Source of the DNA: Aurantimonas sp. Leaf443
GTDB taxonomy: Bacteria > Pseudomonadota > Alphaproteobacteria > Rhizobiales > Rhizobiaceae
Length of the DNA: 64,000 nt
Direction of reading: 5' to 3'
Assembly (NCBI RefSeq): GCF_001425575.1
Contig: NZ_LMRD01000011.1
Span: forward strand, 105,019 to 169,018
Shown piece by piece: positions 1 to 8,784 of the stretch; position 1 is the first letter of the stretch, and every line of letters starts with the position of its first letter. Below the pieces are notes generated by a model. It made no database searches and was not told where the DNA came from. It was given only the letters and a program-made list of their open reading frames with translations. A program made the position numbers and the translations under genes.

Positions 1-470
1 AGGCCTGCGGCTTCGAGGCGATCGCCTTCGATCCGCGCGCCTTCGTCCATGGCGACGCGGCGCCCATCGCGGCCGTCACGCGGGAGGCGCTCTCGCGCCT
101 TGCCGCGGGCCGCTCGGTGATCGTCCATACCGCGCTCGGCCCGCAGAGCGATCTCGGCGACGAGATCGCCGGACAGGAGGGAGCGCGCCACGCGATCGGG
201 CGCGGGCTCGGCGCGTTGCAGGCGGCGCTGGTGCGCGAGAGCGGGCTGACGCGCGCGGTGATCGCCGGGGGCGACACGTCGAGCCACGCGCTGCGCCAAC
301 TTCGCGTCTTCGCGCTGACGCCGCGCTTCCCGCTGGCCGAGACGCCGGGCTCGCCCGTCTCGCTCAGCCATAGCGACGACCCCGCCTTCGACGGTCTGGA
401 GATCGCGCTGAAGGGCGGCCAGGTCGGCAACGACGACTATTTCGTGCGCCTGCGCGACGGCATCGCCTGA
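1..470 (+). CDS. four-carbon acid sugar kinase family protein (DUF1537/OtnK-like), C-terminal part
   Basis: The frame is open from base 3 and the start lies outside the window, so only about 155 C-terminal residues are visible. The motif GGDTSSHAL and the near-terminal ALKGGQVGNDDYF are typical of the C-terminal nucleotide-binding domain of four-carbon acid sugar kinases (OtnK/DtnK type), which phosphorylate 3-oxo-tetronates or related acids in the cytoplasm. It converges on the asparaginase gene, with only 19 bases between the stops. Substrate cannot be inferred without the N-terminal half. Family assignment is fairly sure. Confidence 0.8.
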   Translation, partial: ACGFEAIAFDPRAFVHGDAAPIAAVTREALSRLAAGRSVIVHTALGPQSDLGDEIAGQEGARHAIGRGLGALQAALVRESGLTRAVIAGGDTSSHALRQLRVFALTPRFPLAETPGSPVSLSHSDDPAFDGLEIALKGGQVGNDDYFVRLRDGIA

Positions 471-489
471 CGCGAGGCGCCGCCGTGCC

Positions 490-1470
490 TCAGCCGCCGA
501 GTTCGGCGAAAGTGGCGCGCAACCGTGCGATGTCGGCGCCGTCGCCGAGGAGCACGGCGGCCAGGAGCCGGGCCTTCACGCCCGCGAGGTCGCCGGCGAA
601 GATCGCGCCCGCGCGCTCGGCATCCTTGCCGCCGCCATTGCCGTAGACGGGCTTCACCCGGCCCTCCGGGCAGCGCGAGCACAGGATCACCGGCACTCCC
701 GCCGCCACGATCTCCTCGATCGCGCGGGTGACGACGGGCGTCGGATTGCCGCGCCCGAAGCCCTCGACGACGATCGCTTTGGCGCCGCTCTCGAAGGCAT
801 GGCGGATCAGCCGGTCCGAGGCGCCCATGGCGAGCTTGATCAGCTCGACCTCCGTCTCGATGCGCGGCGCGGCGAAGGTGCGGCGCAGGAGCGGGCGGCG
901 GTGGACGGCGACGGTCGTCCCGTCCACCTCGCCGAGCTTGCCGTGCTCGCCCGAGCGGAACGTGTCGGTGCGCGAGGTGTGGGTCTTGGTCACGTCGCGG
1001 GCGGCGTGGAAATCCTCCTCGAAGCAGATCATGGCGCCGAGGCCCCGCGCGGCGGGCGCCGCGGCGAGGCGCACGGCATTGGCGATGTTGCGCGGCCCGT
1101 CCGTGTCCGGCGCGTCGGCCGAGCGCTGCGCGCCGGTGAAGACGACGGGCTTCTCGGACGCCACCAGAAGATCGGCGAGATAGGCGCTCTCCTCCATCGT
1201 GTCCGTGCCGTGGGTGACCACGACGCCGTGGCAGCGCTCGTCCGCCAGATGCTCGGCGATGCGTGCCGCGAGCGCGAAGGAGAGCGGCAGGTCCATCGCG
1301 AAGGAGCCCACCTTGCAGAAGTCGTCGACCTCGATCTCGATGCCGGAGAGGTCGCCGTGGAGACTGGCCTTCAGCTCGGCGCCGGAGATCTCGGCCACCA
1401 CGTCCGCCTTCGCGCCGCCCGGCCGCGAGGCGATCGTGCCGCCGGTGGTGATGAGCTTGATCATGGTCAT
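490..1470 (-). CDS. asparaginase (L-asparaginase family)
   Basis: Predicted 326-residue enzyme hydrolysing L-asparagine to aspartate and ammonia. The first active-site motif TTGGTIAS is at residues 8-15 with the nucleophile T12, and the second motif HGTDTMEE is at 87-94 with T89 and D90, matching E. coli AnsB numbering. There is no signal peptide, so a cytoplasmic enzyme is likely. I chose the ATG at 1470 (MTMIKL); the ATG at 1464 is equally possible because neither has a strong ribosome site. The open frame continues upstream, but that stretch overlaps the GntR gene and shows no family similarity. The gene lies 38 bases after the GntR regulator on the same strand and may be co-transcribed with it. 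Confidence 0.88.
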   Translation of the reverse strand: MTMIKLITTGGTIASRPGGAKADVVAEISGAELKASLHGDLSGIEIEVDDFCKVGSFAMDLPLSFALAARIAEHLADERCHGVVVTHGTDTMEESAYLADLLVASEKPVVFTGAQRSADAPDTDGPRNIANAVRLAAAPAARGLGAMICFEEDFHAARDVTKTHTSRTDTFRSGEHGKLGEVDGTTVAVHRRPLLRRTFAAPRIETEVELIKLAMGASDRLIRHAFESGAKAIVVEGFGRGNPTPVVTRAIEEIVAAGVPVILCSRCPEGRVKPVYGNGGGKDAERAGAIFAGDLAGVKARLLAAVLLGDGADIARLRATFAELGG

Positions 1471-1508
1471 GCGGTAAGACTCTCGGAAACGGGTTGAGGA
1501 GATCGGCC

Positions 1509-2528
1509 TCAGTCGCCGGCGGCGTCGGTGCGCCGCAGATAGGGTGCGAGGCTCGTTGGCGGCGGAATGACGGCGACGATCTTCATCTGGCCGATCGTGC
1601 GGTGCTGCGCGGCGTTGAGATGGGTGAAGAGCATGCTGGCGGCGGCGTCCAGCGCACCGTGGACGAGGAGTTCGACGGTCATGCGCTGCTCGGTCAGCGC
1701 GGCGCGGTCCTGCGGCAGGCCGAGGCGGCGCAGGACCTGCTGGGAAAGCGCCACCATGCGCAGGTTTCGCGCCACGAGGTCGCGCAGCGCGGCATTGGGC
1801 GTCGCGAGCACGATCTCGTGGCTGACATAGGTGGACAGGTCGGCCGGCTCGGCCCCCATCGCCGGCGCGCAACTGTCGGCCTCGGCGCGGCGCAGTTCCT
1901 GCAGCGCCCGTTCCAGCCGCTCGGCCGGAAGGGCGGCGGCGGCAGAGACGAGCGCGCGCGGCTCCAGGATGCGGCGGATCTCGAACTGGTCCTTGATCGC
2001 CTGCGCGGTGATCGGCCCCGCGATCCAGTGGGAGCTGGCGCTCTTGTCGACGAGGCGGCGCTCCTGCAGGCGGCCGAGCACGTCGCGCACGATGGTGCGC
2101 GAGACGTGGAAATGCTCGGCGAGTTCCGTCTCGATGATGCGGTAGCGGCCGAAGACGAGGCAGCGGGTGATGTCGGCCTCGACGGTCGCGTAGATCTGCC
2201 GCCAGGCCTGGCGGTCGCGGAACCCGTCGTCTGCCTCCACCGGCAGCTCGAGATCGAGCTCGCCGAGATCGACGCGCCGGGGCGCGACCGTCGCGCCGTC
2301 AGCCCCCACGACATAGCCGCGGCCTTCGAAGCGGGCGATCATCCGCTCGGCCTCCAGCGCCTGCAGCGCACGCTGCACCGGCGCGCGGGACAGGCGGAAG
2401 AGCTGCGCGAGCGGGCCCTCCAGGAGCACGGTGCCCTGGGGGAGCCGTCCGTCCAGGATGTTGCGCCTCAACGTGTCGGCGACGACTTCGTAGCGGCGCG
2501 GCAGTGCCGCGAGGGCGCGATCCTCCAT
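1509..2528 (-). CDS. GntR-family regulator with two winged-helix domains plus FCD domain
   Basis: Predicted 339-residue transcription factor. A first GntR winged helix spans about residues 10-75 (LRRNILDGRLPQG, then LSRAPVQRALQALEAERMI). A second complete one follows at about 100-170 (ELAEHFHVSRTIVRDVLGRL). A helical FCD ligand-binding domain occupies about 180-330. Standard FCD regulators are 220-250 residues with one winged helix, so the extra domain is unusual. It is divergent from the ABC importer operon and precedes the asparaginase gene, suggesting it controls both in response to an acid or amino compound. Start ATG at 2528; the shared region with the importer is 456 bases. Confidence 0.88.
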   Translation of the reverse strand: MEDRALAALPRRYEVVADTLRRNILDGRLPQGTVLLEGPLAQLFRLSRAPVQRALQALEAERMIARFEGRGYVVGADGATVAPRRVDLGELDLELPVEADDGFRDRQAWRQIYATVEADITRCLVFGRYRIIETELAEHFHVSRTIVRDVLGRLQERRLVDKSASSHWIAGPITAQAIKDQFEIRRILEPRALVSAAAALPAERLERALQELRRAEADSCAPAMGAEPADLSTYVSHEIVLATPNAALRDLVARNLRMVALSQQVLRRLGLPQDRAALTEQRMTVELLVHGALDAAASMLFTHLNAAQHRTIGQMKIVAVIPPPTSLAPYLRRTDAAGD

Positions 2529-2613
2529 GGCGATTCCCGTGATTTCAGCCCTCGATATCTCCCGCGCCGCCCTTCCCTTGTCCAGCGGAACCGGCGCCGC
2601 GCGAAAAAATGTC

Positions 2614-2626
2614 TATTGCATACTTA
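2614..2626. promoter_or_regulatory. putative GntR/FCD operator, regulator-proximal
   Basis: TATTGCATACTTA resembles the TTG-N4-CAA type half-palindromes bound by FCD-class GntR proteins. It shares the frame TATTG-ATAC with the site at 2881. It sits 86 bases upstream of the regulator's start. Inferred from sequence similarity and position only. Confidence 0.4.
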
Positions 2627-2880
2627 TGCTGCAACGCCGCTCAATCGCTGTGCGCCCACGTCGCCACGGTTGCGCCTTTCACGACGTCACCACCGTCGTC
2701 GCAAGAGCCCTTTTCGAAGCGCGCGGGCCCCGCCGGCAAGCTCGCGAGGGCTTTCGGGCCCGGATATGGCGCCGACCTGGCCGCCCGAGCGGCAAATGCT
2801 GCATCTGCTCACTTTCGTGCCAACAGGATCCTCGCTCTCGCGCCGCCGTTGGTTGCATCTCCAGCACGCTCGTAAAGGAC

Positions 2881-2893
2881 TATTGAATACAAA
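2881..2893. promoter_or_regulatory. putative GntR/FCD operator, operon-proximal
   Basis: TATTGAATACAAA contains TTG-AATA-CAA, an inverted repeat with a 4-base spacer typical of FCD-type GntR operators. It lies 92 bases upstream of the first ATPase gene, where it could overlap the operon promoter. It matches the first site at nearly all positions. Confidence 0.45.
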
Positions 2894-2984
2894 AAACACG
2901 GCTGCTAGCGTCCTCGGACTGGCAGCGGCGGACCACCCGACTTCAGGGTCCACGCCGCCGCGCGGCACACGGTCCGGAACGTTC

Positions 2985-4064
2985 ATGGCGACCATCCTCA
3001 CCCTTTCCAACGTCTCCAAGTCCTTCGGCGGCAAGCCGGCGCTGGCGGGCATCGACCTCGCCATTCCCGCCGACGCCTATGTCTCGCTTCTGGGCGCGAG
3101 CGGGTCGGGCAAGACGACGCTGCTGCGGCTCATCGCCGGCTTCGAGGAGACCGAGACGGGCACGATCGCCTTCGAGGGACGGCGGCTGGACGGGCGCCCC
3201 GCCCACGAACGCGGCATCGGCTTCGTGTTCCAGAACTTCGCCCTGTTTCCCCATCTCAACGTGCGCGACAACGTCGCCTTCGGCCTTGCCCATCGCACGG
3301 TCGATCCCGTGCGCGACGAGCGGCAGCGCGCCGCCCGCGTCGCGGAGGCGATCGAGATGGTCGGCCTCAAGGGCCTCGAGCAGCGCTCCGTCACGCAGAT
3401 CTCCGGCGGCCAGCGCCAGCGCGTCGCGCTCGCCCGCACGCTGGTGACGCGGCCGAAACTCGTCCTGCTCGACGAGCCGCTCGGCGCGCTCGACGCCCAT
3501 CTGCGCGCCCGCATGCGCGACGAGCTGCGCCAGATCCGCCGCGATCTCGGCGTGACCTTCCTGCACGTGACCGGCTCGGAGACCGAGGCGCTCGCCATGG
3601 GCGACCGGCTCGTCGTTCTCGACAAGGGCACGGTCGGCCAGTTCGCCGCGCCCGACGCCGTCTATGCCGAGCCCGCCTCGCCCGGCGTCGCGCGCTATCT
3701 GAACGCCTTCAACCTCCTGCCCGGCACGCTCGAGGCCGGCGCCTTCCGCACCACGGCGGGCCTCCTCTCCATGGACGCGGCGACGCTGCGGCGCGGCCAC
3801 GACGCGCCGGTCTACGCGGTGCGCCATGACGCGATCGACGTGCGACGGCCGGAAGCGGACGCCATGGCGGACGAGGCGAGCCTGCCGGCCCGCTTCCTCG
3901 CCAGCGAATATGGCGGAGCGTCCGTCCTCTCCTTCTTCGCCCTCGACGACGGCCGGATCGTGGAGGTGGAGGAACACTTGAGCCGCGGCGAGCCGCGCAG
4001 CCTTCAAGCCGACGCCCGCTACACGCTGGCCTGGAAACGCGCCGACGCGCTGGTCTTCGCGTGA
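2985..4064 (+). CDS. ABC importer ATPase (PotA-like), H-loop His replaced by Gly
   Basis: Predicted 359-residue cytoplasmic ATPase of a spermidine/putrescine/iron-type importer. Visible motifs are Walker A GASGSGKTT (about residues 38-46), Q-loop FVFQNFALFPH, signature ISGGQRQRVALAR, Walker [14 protein letters not shown], and a C-terminal TOBE-like regulatory region. The H-loop, normally VTHDQ.EA, reads VTGSETEA, so the switch histidine is a glycine. A second, intact ATPase is encoded at 8785, so this subunit may be the degenerate half of a heterodimer. Start ATG 2985 gives the family-typical N-terminus. It is the first gene of the operon and its end overlaps the region just before the permease gene. 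Confidence 0.9.
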   Translation: MATILTLSNVSKSFGGKPALAGIDLAIPADAYVSLLGASGSGKTTLLRLIAGFEETETGTIAFEGRRLDGRPAHERGIGFVFQNFALFPHLNVRDNVAFGLAHRTVDPVRDERQRAARVAEAIEMVGLKGLEQRSVTQISGGQRQRVALARTLVTRPKLVLLDEPLGALDAHLRARMRDELRQIRRDLGVTFLHVTGSETEALAMGDRLVVLDKGTVGQFAAPDAVYAEPASPGVARYLNAFNLLPGTLEAGAFRTTAGLLSMDAATLRRGHDAPVYAVRHDAIDVRRPEADAMADEASLPARFLASEYGGASVLSFFALDDGRIVEVEEHLSRGEPRSLQADARYTLAWKRADALVFA

Positions 4065-4075
4065 GGAAGCCCGAG

Positions 4076-5002
4076 ATGACGACAGACACGCTCGCCCCCG
4101 CCCGCGGCGCCCACCCCGCCGAGGCCGGGCTCTCGCCCGCCGCCCTGCGCGAGGCCAAGCGCCGCCGCACCTCCTGGCTCCTGCTGGCGCCCGGCGTGGC
4201 CTGGATGCTGCTCTTCCTCGTCCTGCCGATGATCATGGTCGTCTACGTCTCCTTCTGGACGCAGACGACCTTCGCGGTGGAGCCCAAGCTCACCATCGCG
4301 AGCTGGGTGCGCTTCCTCACCAATGCCACCTATCTCGACGCGCTCTGGACGACGGTGCGCATCTGGCTGATCGTCCTCGTCTCGACGCTCGTCGTCGGCT
4401 ACCCGGTCTCGCTCTTCATCGGGCTGATGCTGAAGTCGAAGACGCTGCAGACGGTGCTTCTCGTCCTCTGCGTCATCCCCTTCTGGACCTCGTTCCTCAT
4501 CCGCGTGCTCGCCTGGCGGCCGATGCTCGGCACGCAAGGGGCGATCAACCTCATCCTGATGAATCTCGGCATCATCGACGAGCCGCTCGACGTGCTGCTC
4601 TTCTCCGAACTCTCGGTGATCATCGGCATGACGCAGATCTACTGCGTCTTCATGGTCGGCCCGATCACCTTCATGCTCGGCCGCATCGATCCGAACGTCA
4701 TCGAGGCGGCGCGCGACCTCGGCGCCGGCTTCGGGCGCATCTTCCGCACCATCATCCTGCCGCTGTCGCTGCCGGGCGTGGTCGTCGGGGCAATCTTCGT
4801 CTCGGTCATGGTGCTGGGCGAGTTCGCCACCGCCGCCGCCCTCTCGGGCCGCAAGACCAACATGCTCGGCAACATCATCGTGAGCCAGGTCGGCTCCCTC
4901 AAATGGGCCTTCGCCGCCGTCGCCGGCTGCATCCTCACGCTCCTGATGGGCGCGGTGATCGCGGGGCTCCTGCGCGTCGTCAACCTTCGCAACGAGCTTT
5001 GA
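4076..5002 (+). CDS. ABC transporter permease (PotB-like)
   Basis: Predicted 308-residue inner-membrane permease with about six transmembrane helices; the first hydrophobic stretch starts near residue 34. The EAA cytoplasmic loop reads EAARDLGAGFGRIFRTIILPLSLPG, in parts matching the conserved EAA...G.........LP pattern that docks on the ATPase. Two starts are possible: GTG 4061, overlapping the preceding stop, and ATG 4076. I chose 4076 because GAGGAAG lies 6-7 bases ahead of it. It pairs with the next permease to form the translocation pore for the binding protein encoded at 7451. Confidence 0.9.
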   Translation: MTTDTLAPARGAHPAEAGLSPAALREAKRRRTSWLLLAPGVAWMLLFLVLPMIMVVYVSFWTQTTFAVEPKLTIASWVRFLTNATYLDALWTTVRIWLIVLVSTLVVGYPVSLFIGLMLKSKTLQTVLLVLCVIPFWTSFLIRVLAWRPMLGTQGAINLILMNLGIIDEPLDVLLFSELSVIIGMTQIYCVFMVGPITFMLGRIDPNVIEAARDLGAGFGRIFRTIILPLSLPGVVVGAIFVSVMVLGEFATAAALSGRKTNMLGNIIVSQVGSLKWAFAAVAGCILTLLMGAVIAGLLRVVNLRNEL

Positions 5003-5012
5003 GGAGGCGAGG

Positions 5013-5855
5013 ATGCACACCGGAATCCTGAAGCCCGCGCTGGCGCTCTACACCGCGCTCTTCCTCGTCTTCCTCTACGGGCCCTTCGTGGTCCTCGCCA
5101 TCCTGTCCTTCCAGGCGGGGCCGGAAGGCGGGCCGCAATTCCCGATCGTGGAATGGTCGACCTACTGGTATCGCCAGCTCTTCGGCCTCGTGCCCGCCAC
5201 GCGCATCGCGCCTCTGCCGATCGCGGACGGCCTCCTGCGCTCCCTGACTCTCGCCTTCATGACGATGGTCGTCTCCACTCTCCTCGGCGTCGCCTCGGCG
5301 CAGGCCTTCCGCCAGCGCTTCACGGGTTCGGGCCCGGTCTTCTACCTCATCGTCCTCGGCATGATGGTGCCCGGCATCCTCGTCGGCCTCGGCATGGCGC
5401 TGTTCTCGAACCTCATCGGCGTCGACCGCACCTGGTGGGGCACCGCCTTCGTCCTCCACGTCGTCTACACCTATCCCTTCGCCTTCCTCGTCATGCTCGC
5501 GATCTTCAACCGCTTCGACCGCTCGATCGAGGAGGCCGCCTGGTCGCTCGGCGTCTCGCCGGTGACGACCTTCCGGAAGGTGACCTTTCCGGTGATCTTC
5601 CCCGGCGTCCTCTCCGCCATGCTCTTCGCCTTCACCCTCTCCTACGACGAGTTCGCCCGCACGCTCTTCACCTCCGGCTCGCAGCTCACCCTGCCGCTGG
5701 CGATCTACGGAACCTTCTCGGTCGAGATCCATCCCAACGTCTTCGCCTTCGGCGTGTTGACGACCCTGTTCTCCTTCGCGCTCCTCGCGGTCTACGCCAT
5801 CCTCATGGTGCAGTCGGTCAAGCGGGCGAAGCGCGTGCCGGTGGAGGCCGCGTGA
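5013..5855 (+). CDS. ABC transporter permease (PotC-like)
   Basis: Predicted 280-residue permease with about six transmembrane segments and an EAA loop (EEAAWSLGVSPVTTFRKVTFP). A strong GAGGCGAGG ribosome site precedes the ATG. It is the second membrane subunit of the importer, 10 bases after the first. Its stop overlaps the ATG of the following dehydrogenase, which supports translational coupling. The spermidine/putrescine-type family also moves other small organic solutes, so the substrate is uncertain. Confidence 0.9.
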   Translation: MHTGILKPALALYTALFLVFLYGPFVVLAILSFQAGPEGGPQFPIVEWSTYWYRQLFGLVPATRIAPLPIADGLLRSLTLAFMTMVVSTLLGVASAQAFRQRFTGSGPVFYLIVLGMMVPGILVGLGMALFSNLIGVDRTWWGTAFVLHVVYTYPFAFLVMLAIFNRFDRSIEEAAWSLGVSPVTTFRKVTFPVIFPGVLSAMLFAFTLSYDEFARTLFTSGSQLTLPLAIYGTFSVEIHPNVFAFGVLTTLFSFALLAVYAILMVQSVKRAKRVPVEAA

Positions 5856-6598
5856 TGGCCGCCTTCCAAGGAACCGCCCTCGTCACGGGCGCGGCCTCGG
5901 GCATCGGCCTTGCCGTCGCCGAGCGGCTCGCCGCGGACGGGGCGAGCGTCGTGCTGGTCGATCTCGACGCGGAAAAGGCCGCGCTCGCCGCCGAGCGCCT
6001 GCGCGATACCGGCTACAAGGCCGTCCACGCGCAGGCAGACGTCGCGCAGGAGGCGAGCGTCTCGGCCGCCGTCGCTCTCGCGGTGGAGACGTTCGGGCCC
6101 GTCGAGCTCCTCGTCAACAATGCCGGCCACGTGCATCAGGCCCGTTTCGAGGATCTGGCGGTCGCCGACTTCGACCGGATGTTCGCCGTCCATGTGCGCG
6201 GCACCTTCCTGACGACCCGCGCCGTGCTGCCTTCCATGCTGGAGCGGGGCGCCGGCATCGTCGTCAACATGGCCTCGCAGCTCGGCCAGATTGGCGGCGT
6301 CGAGCTCACGCACTATTCGGCCGCCAAGGCCGCGATCATCGGGCTCACCAAGGCGCTGGCGCGCGAGGTGTCGGACCGGGGCGTGCGCGTCAACGCCGTC
6401 GCGCCGGGGCCGATCAACACGCCGCTCGTGCGGGCGCTCTCGCCGGACTGGCAGGCCGCCAAGCGCGCCGAACTGCCGCTCGGCGCCTTCGGCGAGCCGG
6501 AGGACGTGGCGGGCACCGTCGCCTTCCTCGCCTCGTCCGACGCCCGGATCTTCGTCGGCCAGACGCTCGGGCCCAATTCCGGCGACGTGATGCTGTGA
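5855..6598 (+). CDS. short-chain dehydrogenase/reductase (SDR)
   Basis: Predicted 247-residue NAD(P)-dependent oxidoreductase. The cofactor loop TGAASGIG is at about residues 11-18, NNAG follows at about 89-92, and the catalytic YSAAK is near 152-156 with an upstream Ser in NMASQ. V-DLD after beta-2 favours NAD(H). The length is standard for classical SDRs. The ATG overlaps the permease stop by one base. It probably oxidises the imported compound or an intermediate; substrate unknown. Confidence 0.88.
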   Translation: MAAFQGTALVTGAASGIGLAVAERLAADGASVVLVDLDAEKAALAAERLRDTGYKAVHAQADVAQEASVSAAVALAVETFGPVELLVNNAGHVHQARFEDLAVADFDRMFAVHVRGTFLTTRAVLPSMLERGAGIVVNMASQLGQIGGVELTHYSAAKAAIIGLTKALAREVSDRGVRVNAVAPGPINTPLVRALSPDWQAAKRAELPLGAFGEPEDVAGTVAFLASSDARIFVGQTLGPNSGDVML

Positions 6599-6615
6599 CA
6601 CAGAAGGACCCGATC

Positions 6616-7383
6616 ATGACGACCGACAAGCCCCGCATCGTCCTCGTCACCGGCGCCGGCATCGGCATCGGCCGCGCCACCGCCGAGGCCTTCGCGGCGG
6701 AAGGCGACCATGTCGTCGTCACCGACGTGCTGCGGGCCGAGGGACAGGAGACCGTGAAGGCCATTTCCGCCGCCGGCGGCTCGGCCGAGTTCCTTCCCCT
6801 CGACGTCACCTCCACGGCGGAGGCCGACGCGCTGGTGGCCGATGTCGAGGCCCGGCACGGGCGGCTCGACGTCATCGTCGCCAATGCCGGCATCGCCCAC
6901 AAGGTGCCGCTCGTGGAGATGAGCGACGAGCGCTGGGACCACACGTTCGACGTCGATCTCAAGGGCATGCTGCGCGTCGTGCGCCCGGCGCTCGCGGGCA
7001 TGCGCGCCCGCCGCTCGGGGGCGATCGTCTGCCTCTCCTCGATCATGGGCGTCGCCTATGGCTGGGACGAGCACGTGCACTATTCCGCCGCCAAGGCCGG
7101 CGTCGTCGGGCTGGTGCGCGGCCTTGCCGTGGAGCTCGCCCGCGACGGCATCCGCGTGAACGGCGTGGCGCCCGGCTACATCCGCACCGCGCAGCTTCTC
7201 TCGGAGAAGAACTCGCTCGGGCCGGCGGGCGCCGAGAAGGCGGCCGAGTTCATCCCGATGGGGCGCCTCGGCGAGCCCGCCGACATCGCCGACGTCATCG
7301 CCTTCCTCGCCTCGGATGCGGCCCGCTACCTCACGGGCCAGACCATCGCCGTCGACGGCGGCCTTCTCGTCGGCCGCTACTGA
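6616..7383 (+). CDS. short-chain dehydrogenase/reductase (SDR)
   Basis: Predicted 255-residue classical SDR and second dehydrogenase of the operon. The dinucleotide loop reads TGAGIGIG, with NAGIAH, the catalytic Ser in CLSSIMG and YSAAK. The C-terminus LTGQTIAVDGG is typical of the family. I chose ATG 6616 over an in-frame GTG at 6595 because AGAAGGA lies 7 bases ahead of it. Two tandem but distinct SDRs suggest consecutive steps or two stereoisomers of one substrate. Confidence 0.88.
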   Translation: MTTDKPRIVLVTGAGIGIGRATAEAFAAEGDHVVVTDVLRAEGQETVKAISAAGGSAEFLPLDVTSTAEADALVADVEARHGRLDVIVANAGIAHKVPLVEMSDERWDHTFDVDLKGMLRVVRPALAGMRARRSGAIVCLSSIMGVAYGWDEHVHYSAAKAGVVGLVRGLAVELARDGIRVNGVAPGYIRTAQLLSEKNSLGPAGAEKAAEFIPMGRLGEPADIADVIAFLASDAARYLTGQTIAVDGGLLVGRY

Positions 7384-7450
7384 TCCCTTCGATCCCGCGC
7401 CGGTTTCCGGCGGGCAGCAGTGCAACCCTCTCTCAACGGAGCTCGCGACA

Positions 7451-8683
7451 ATGATCCGCAAAGACCTCGACAGGCGCACCCTGCTGAAGGGCACCGCCGG
7501 CGCCATGGCCCTGGCGCTGGGCGGCGGCACGCCGTTCCTCTCCTCCACCCGCGCCTTCGCGCAGGCGGCCGACCTCTCCAAGCAGAGTCTTCGCACCACG
7601 GGTCTCTCGACCACGGTGCAGGAACGCATCCTCGCCGACTTCAAGACGGCGTCGGGCGTCGGCTCCACCTCGGGCACGGCCGCGACCTTCCCGGACGCGC
7701 AGACCAAGATCCTCTCCGGCTCCTCGGACTACGACTGCTGGGAGGTGATCGGCGAACGCCTGCCGGCCATCACCATGACCGACCACGCCGCCCCGATCGC
7801 CGTCTCCGACGTGCCGAACTGGGCCGCCATCCGCGACACCTTCACCAAGCCCGACCCGAAATGGGACCGCTCGGCGCAGATCGTCGGCCAGATCTGGACC
7901 GACGAGAGCCAGACCAGCCTCTGGATGGTGCCGGCCGTCTACAACTACGATTCCATCGGCTACAATCCGGACGTCGTCTCCGACGAGGAGGCCAACAGCT
8001 GGACGGCCCTGTTCGACCCGAAGTGGAAGGGCAAGTCCGGCCTCAACACCGACCCGCTCATCGCCATCGGCCAGGCCGTCCTCGCCATGAACTCGCTCGG
8101 TCTCCTGGAGGCCAAGAACCCCGGCAACCCGACCGCCGAGGAGATCGAGGAGGCCGGAAACTTCCTGATCTCCAAGAAGAAGGAAGGCCAGTTCCGCGCG
8201 CTCTGGGGCGATTTCGGCGAGCTGGTGAACCTCCTTGCCTCCGGCGAGATGGTGGTCTGCGACGCCTGGCAGCCGGCCGTGATGGCGGTGAAGGCGCAGG
8301 GCAAGGCCTGCCGCTACGCCGTGCCGAAGGAAGGCTACCGCGCCTGGGCCATCGGACCTGCGATGATCAAGGGCACGCCGAACGCGGCGGCGGTGGCCGC
8401 CTATGCCAATTACTGGCTGTCGGGCGAGCCGGGCATCACCGTCTCGGAACAGGGCTACTACTCGCCCTCGACCAATATCGAGAAGGCGATGGACCCGAAG
8501 AAATATGCCTTCTGGTACGAGGGCAAGCCCTGGGACATGGCGGAAGAGCGCGGCATCAAGCCGGGCGACCTGCGCGACGGCGGCTCGCTGGCCACCCGCG
8601 CCTCGAACGTCGCCTACTGGCACCAGTGGCCGGAAGAATACGACGCGCTCGTGCAGAAGTGGGACGAGTTCCTGAACGCCTGA
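7451..8683 (+). CDS. extracellular solute-binding protein, Tat-exported
   Basis: Predicted 410-residue periplasmic binding protein of the spermidine/putrescine (PotD/PotF-like) family. The N-terminus has a twin-arginine signal, DRRTLLKG at residues 7-14, a hydrophobic core, and a likely cleavage after AFA at residue 37. Tat export suggests folding in the cytoplasm. It should deliver substrate to the permeases encoded at 4076 and 5013. It is followed at 8697 by a strong hairpin that may reduce expression of downstream genes, giving excess binding protein. A homologue without signal peptide is encoded at 12279. Confidence 0.88.
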   Translation: MIRKDLDRRTLLKGTAGAMALALGGGTPFLSSTRAFAQAADLSKQSLRTTGLSTTVQERILADFKTASGVGSTSGTAATFPDAQTKILSGSSDYDCWEVIGERLPAITMTDHAAPIAVSDVPNWAAIRDTFTKPDPKWDRSAQIVGQIWTDESQTSLWMVPAVYNYDSIGYNPDVVSDEEANSWTALFDPKWKGKSGLNTDPLIAIGQAVLAMNSLGLLEAKNPGNPTAEEIEEAGNFLISKKKEGQFRALWGDFGELVNLLASGEMVVCDAWQPAVMAVKAQGKACRYAVPKEGYRAWAIGPAMIKGTPNAAAVAAYANYWLSGEPGITVSEQGYYSPSTNIEKAMDPKKYAFWYEGKPWDMAEERGIKPGDLRDGGSLATRASNVAYWHQWPEEYDALVQKWDEFLNA

Positions 8684-8696
8684 GCGCTTCGCTCGG

Positions 8697-8729
8697 CCCG
8701 ACGGGACGGCCACGCGCCGTCCCGTCGGG
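8697..8729 (+). terminator. strong hairpin / attenuator between binding protein and second ATPase
   Basis: A perfect 13-base inverted repeat (arms 8697-8709 and 8717-8729, loop of 7) lies 13 bases after the binding-protein stop. It is followed by a mixed pyrimidine tract (TTCCTTCCCT) rather than a clean T-run. The position suggests partial termination or 3'-end protection of the binding-protein message. Confidence 0.6.
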
Positions 8730-8784
8730 TTCCTTCCCTCTCCCTCGTCGGCCCGGCGCCGGCTCCCGCGCGGATGGCAGCCCC

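Larger units (their letters stand above)
2529..2984. other. divergent regulatory region between GntR gene and ABC operon
   Basis: No gene is visible. The stretch is less GC-rich than its surroundings, with AT-rich patches near 2601-2626 and 2880-2897. It carries two similar 13-base operator-like elements, listed separately. It must contain the promoters for the regulator (minus) and the importer operon (plus), but no clear -35/-10 pair could be chosen. Confidence 0.6.

Noticed and set aside
490..1872. Long form of asparaginase with 134 extra N-terminal residues
   Set aside because: The extension is an Arg/Ala-rich shadow of the GntR gene; the conserved enzyme starts at MTMIKL.
1494..2984. 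N-terminal extension of the first ATPase gene
   Set aside because: The frame is open through the antisense of the GntR gene, but the ATPase family begins at the ATG at 2985.
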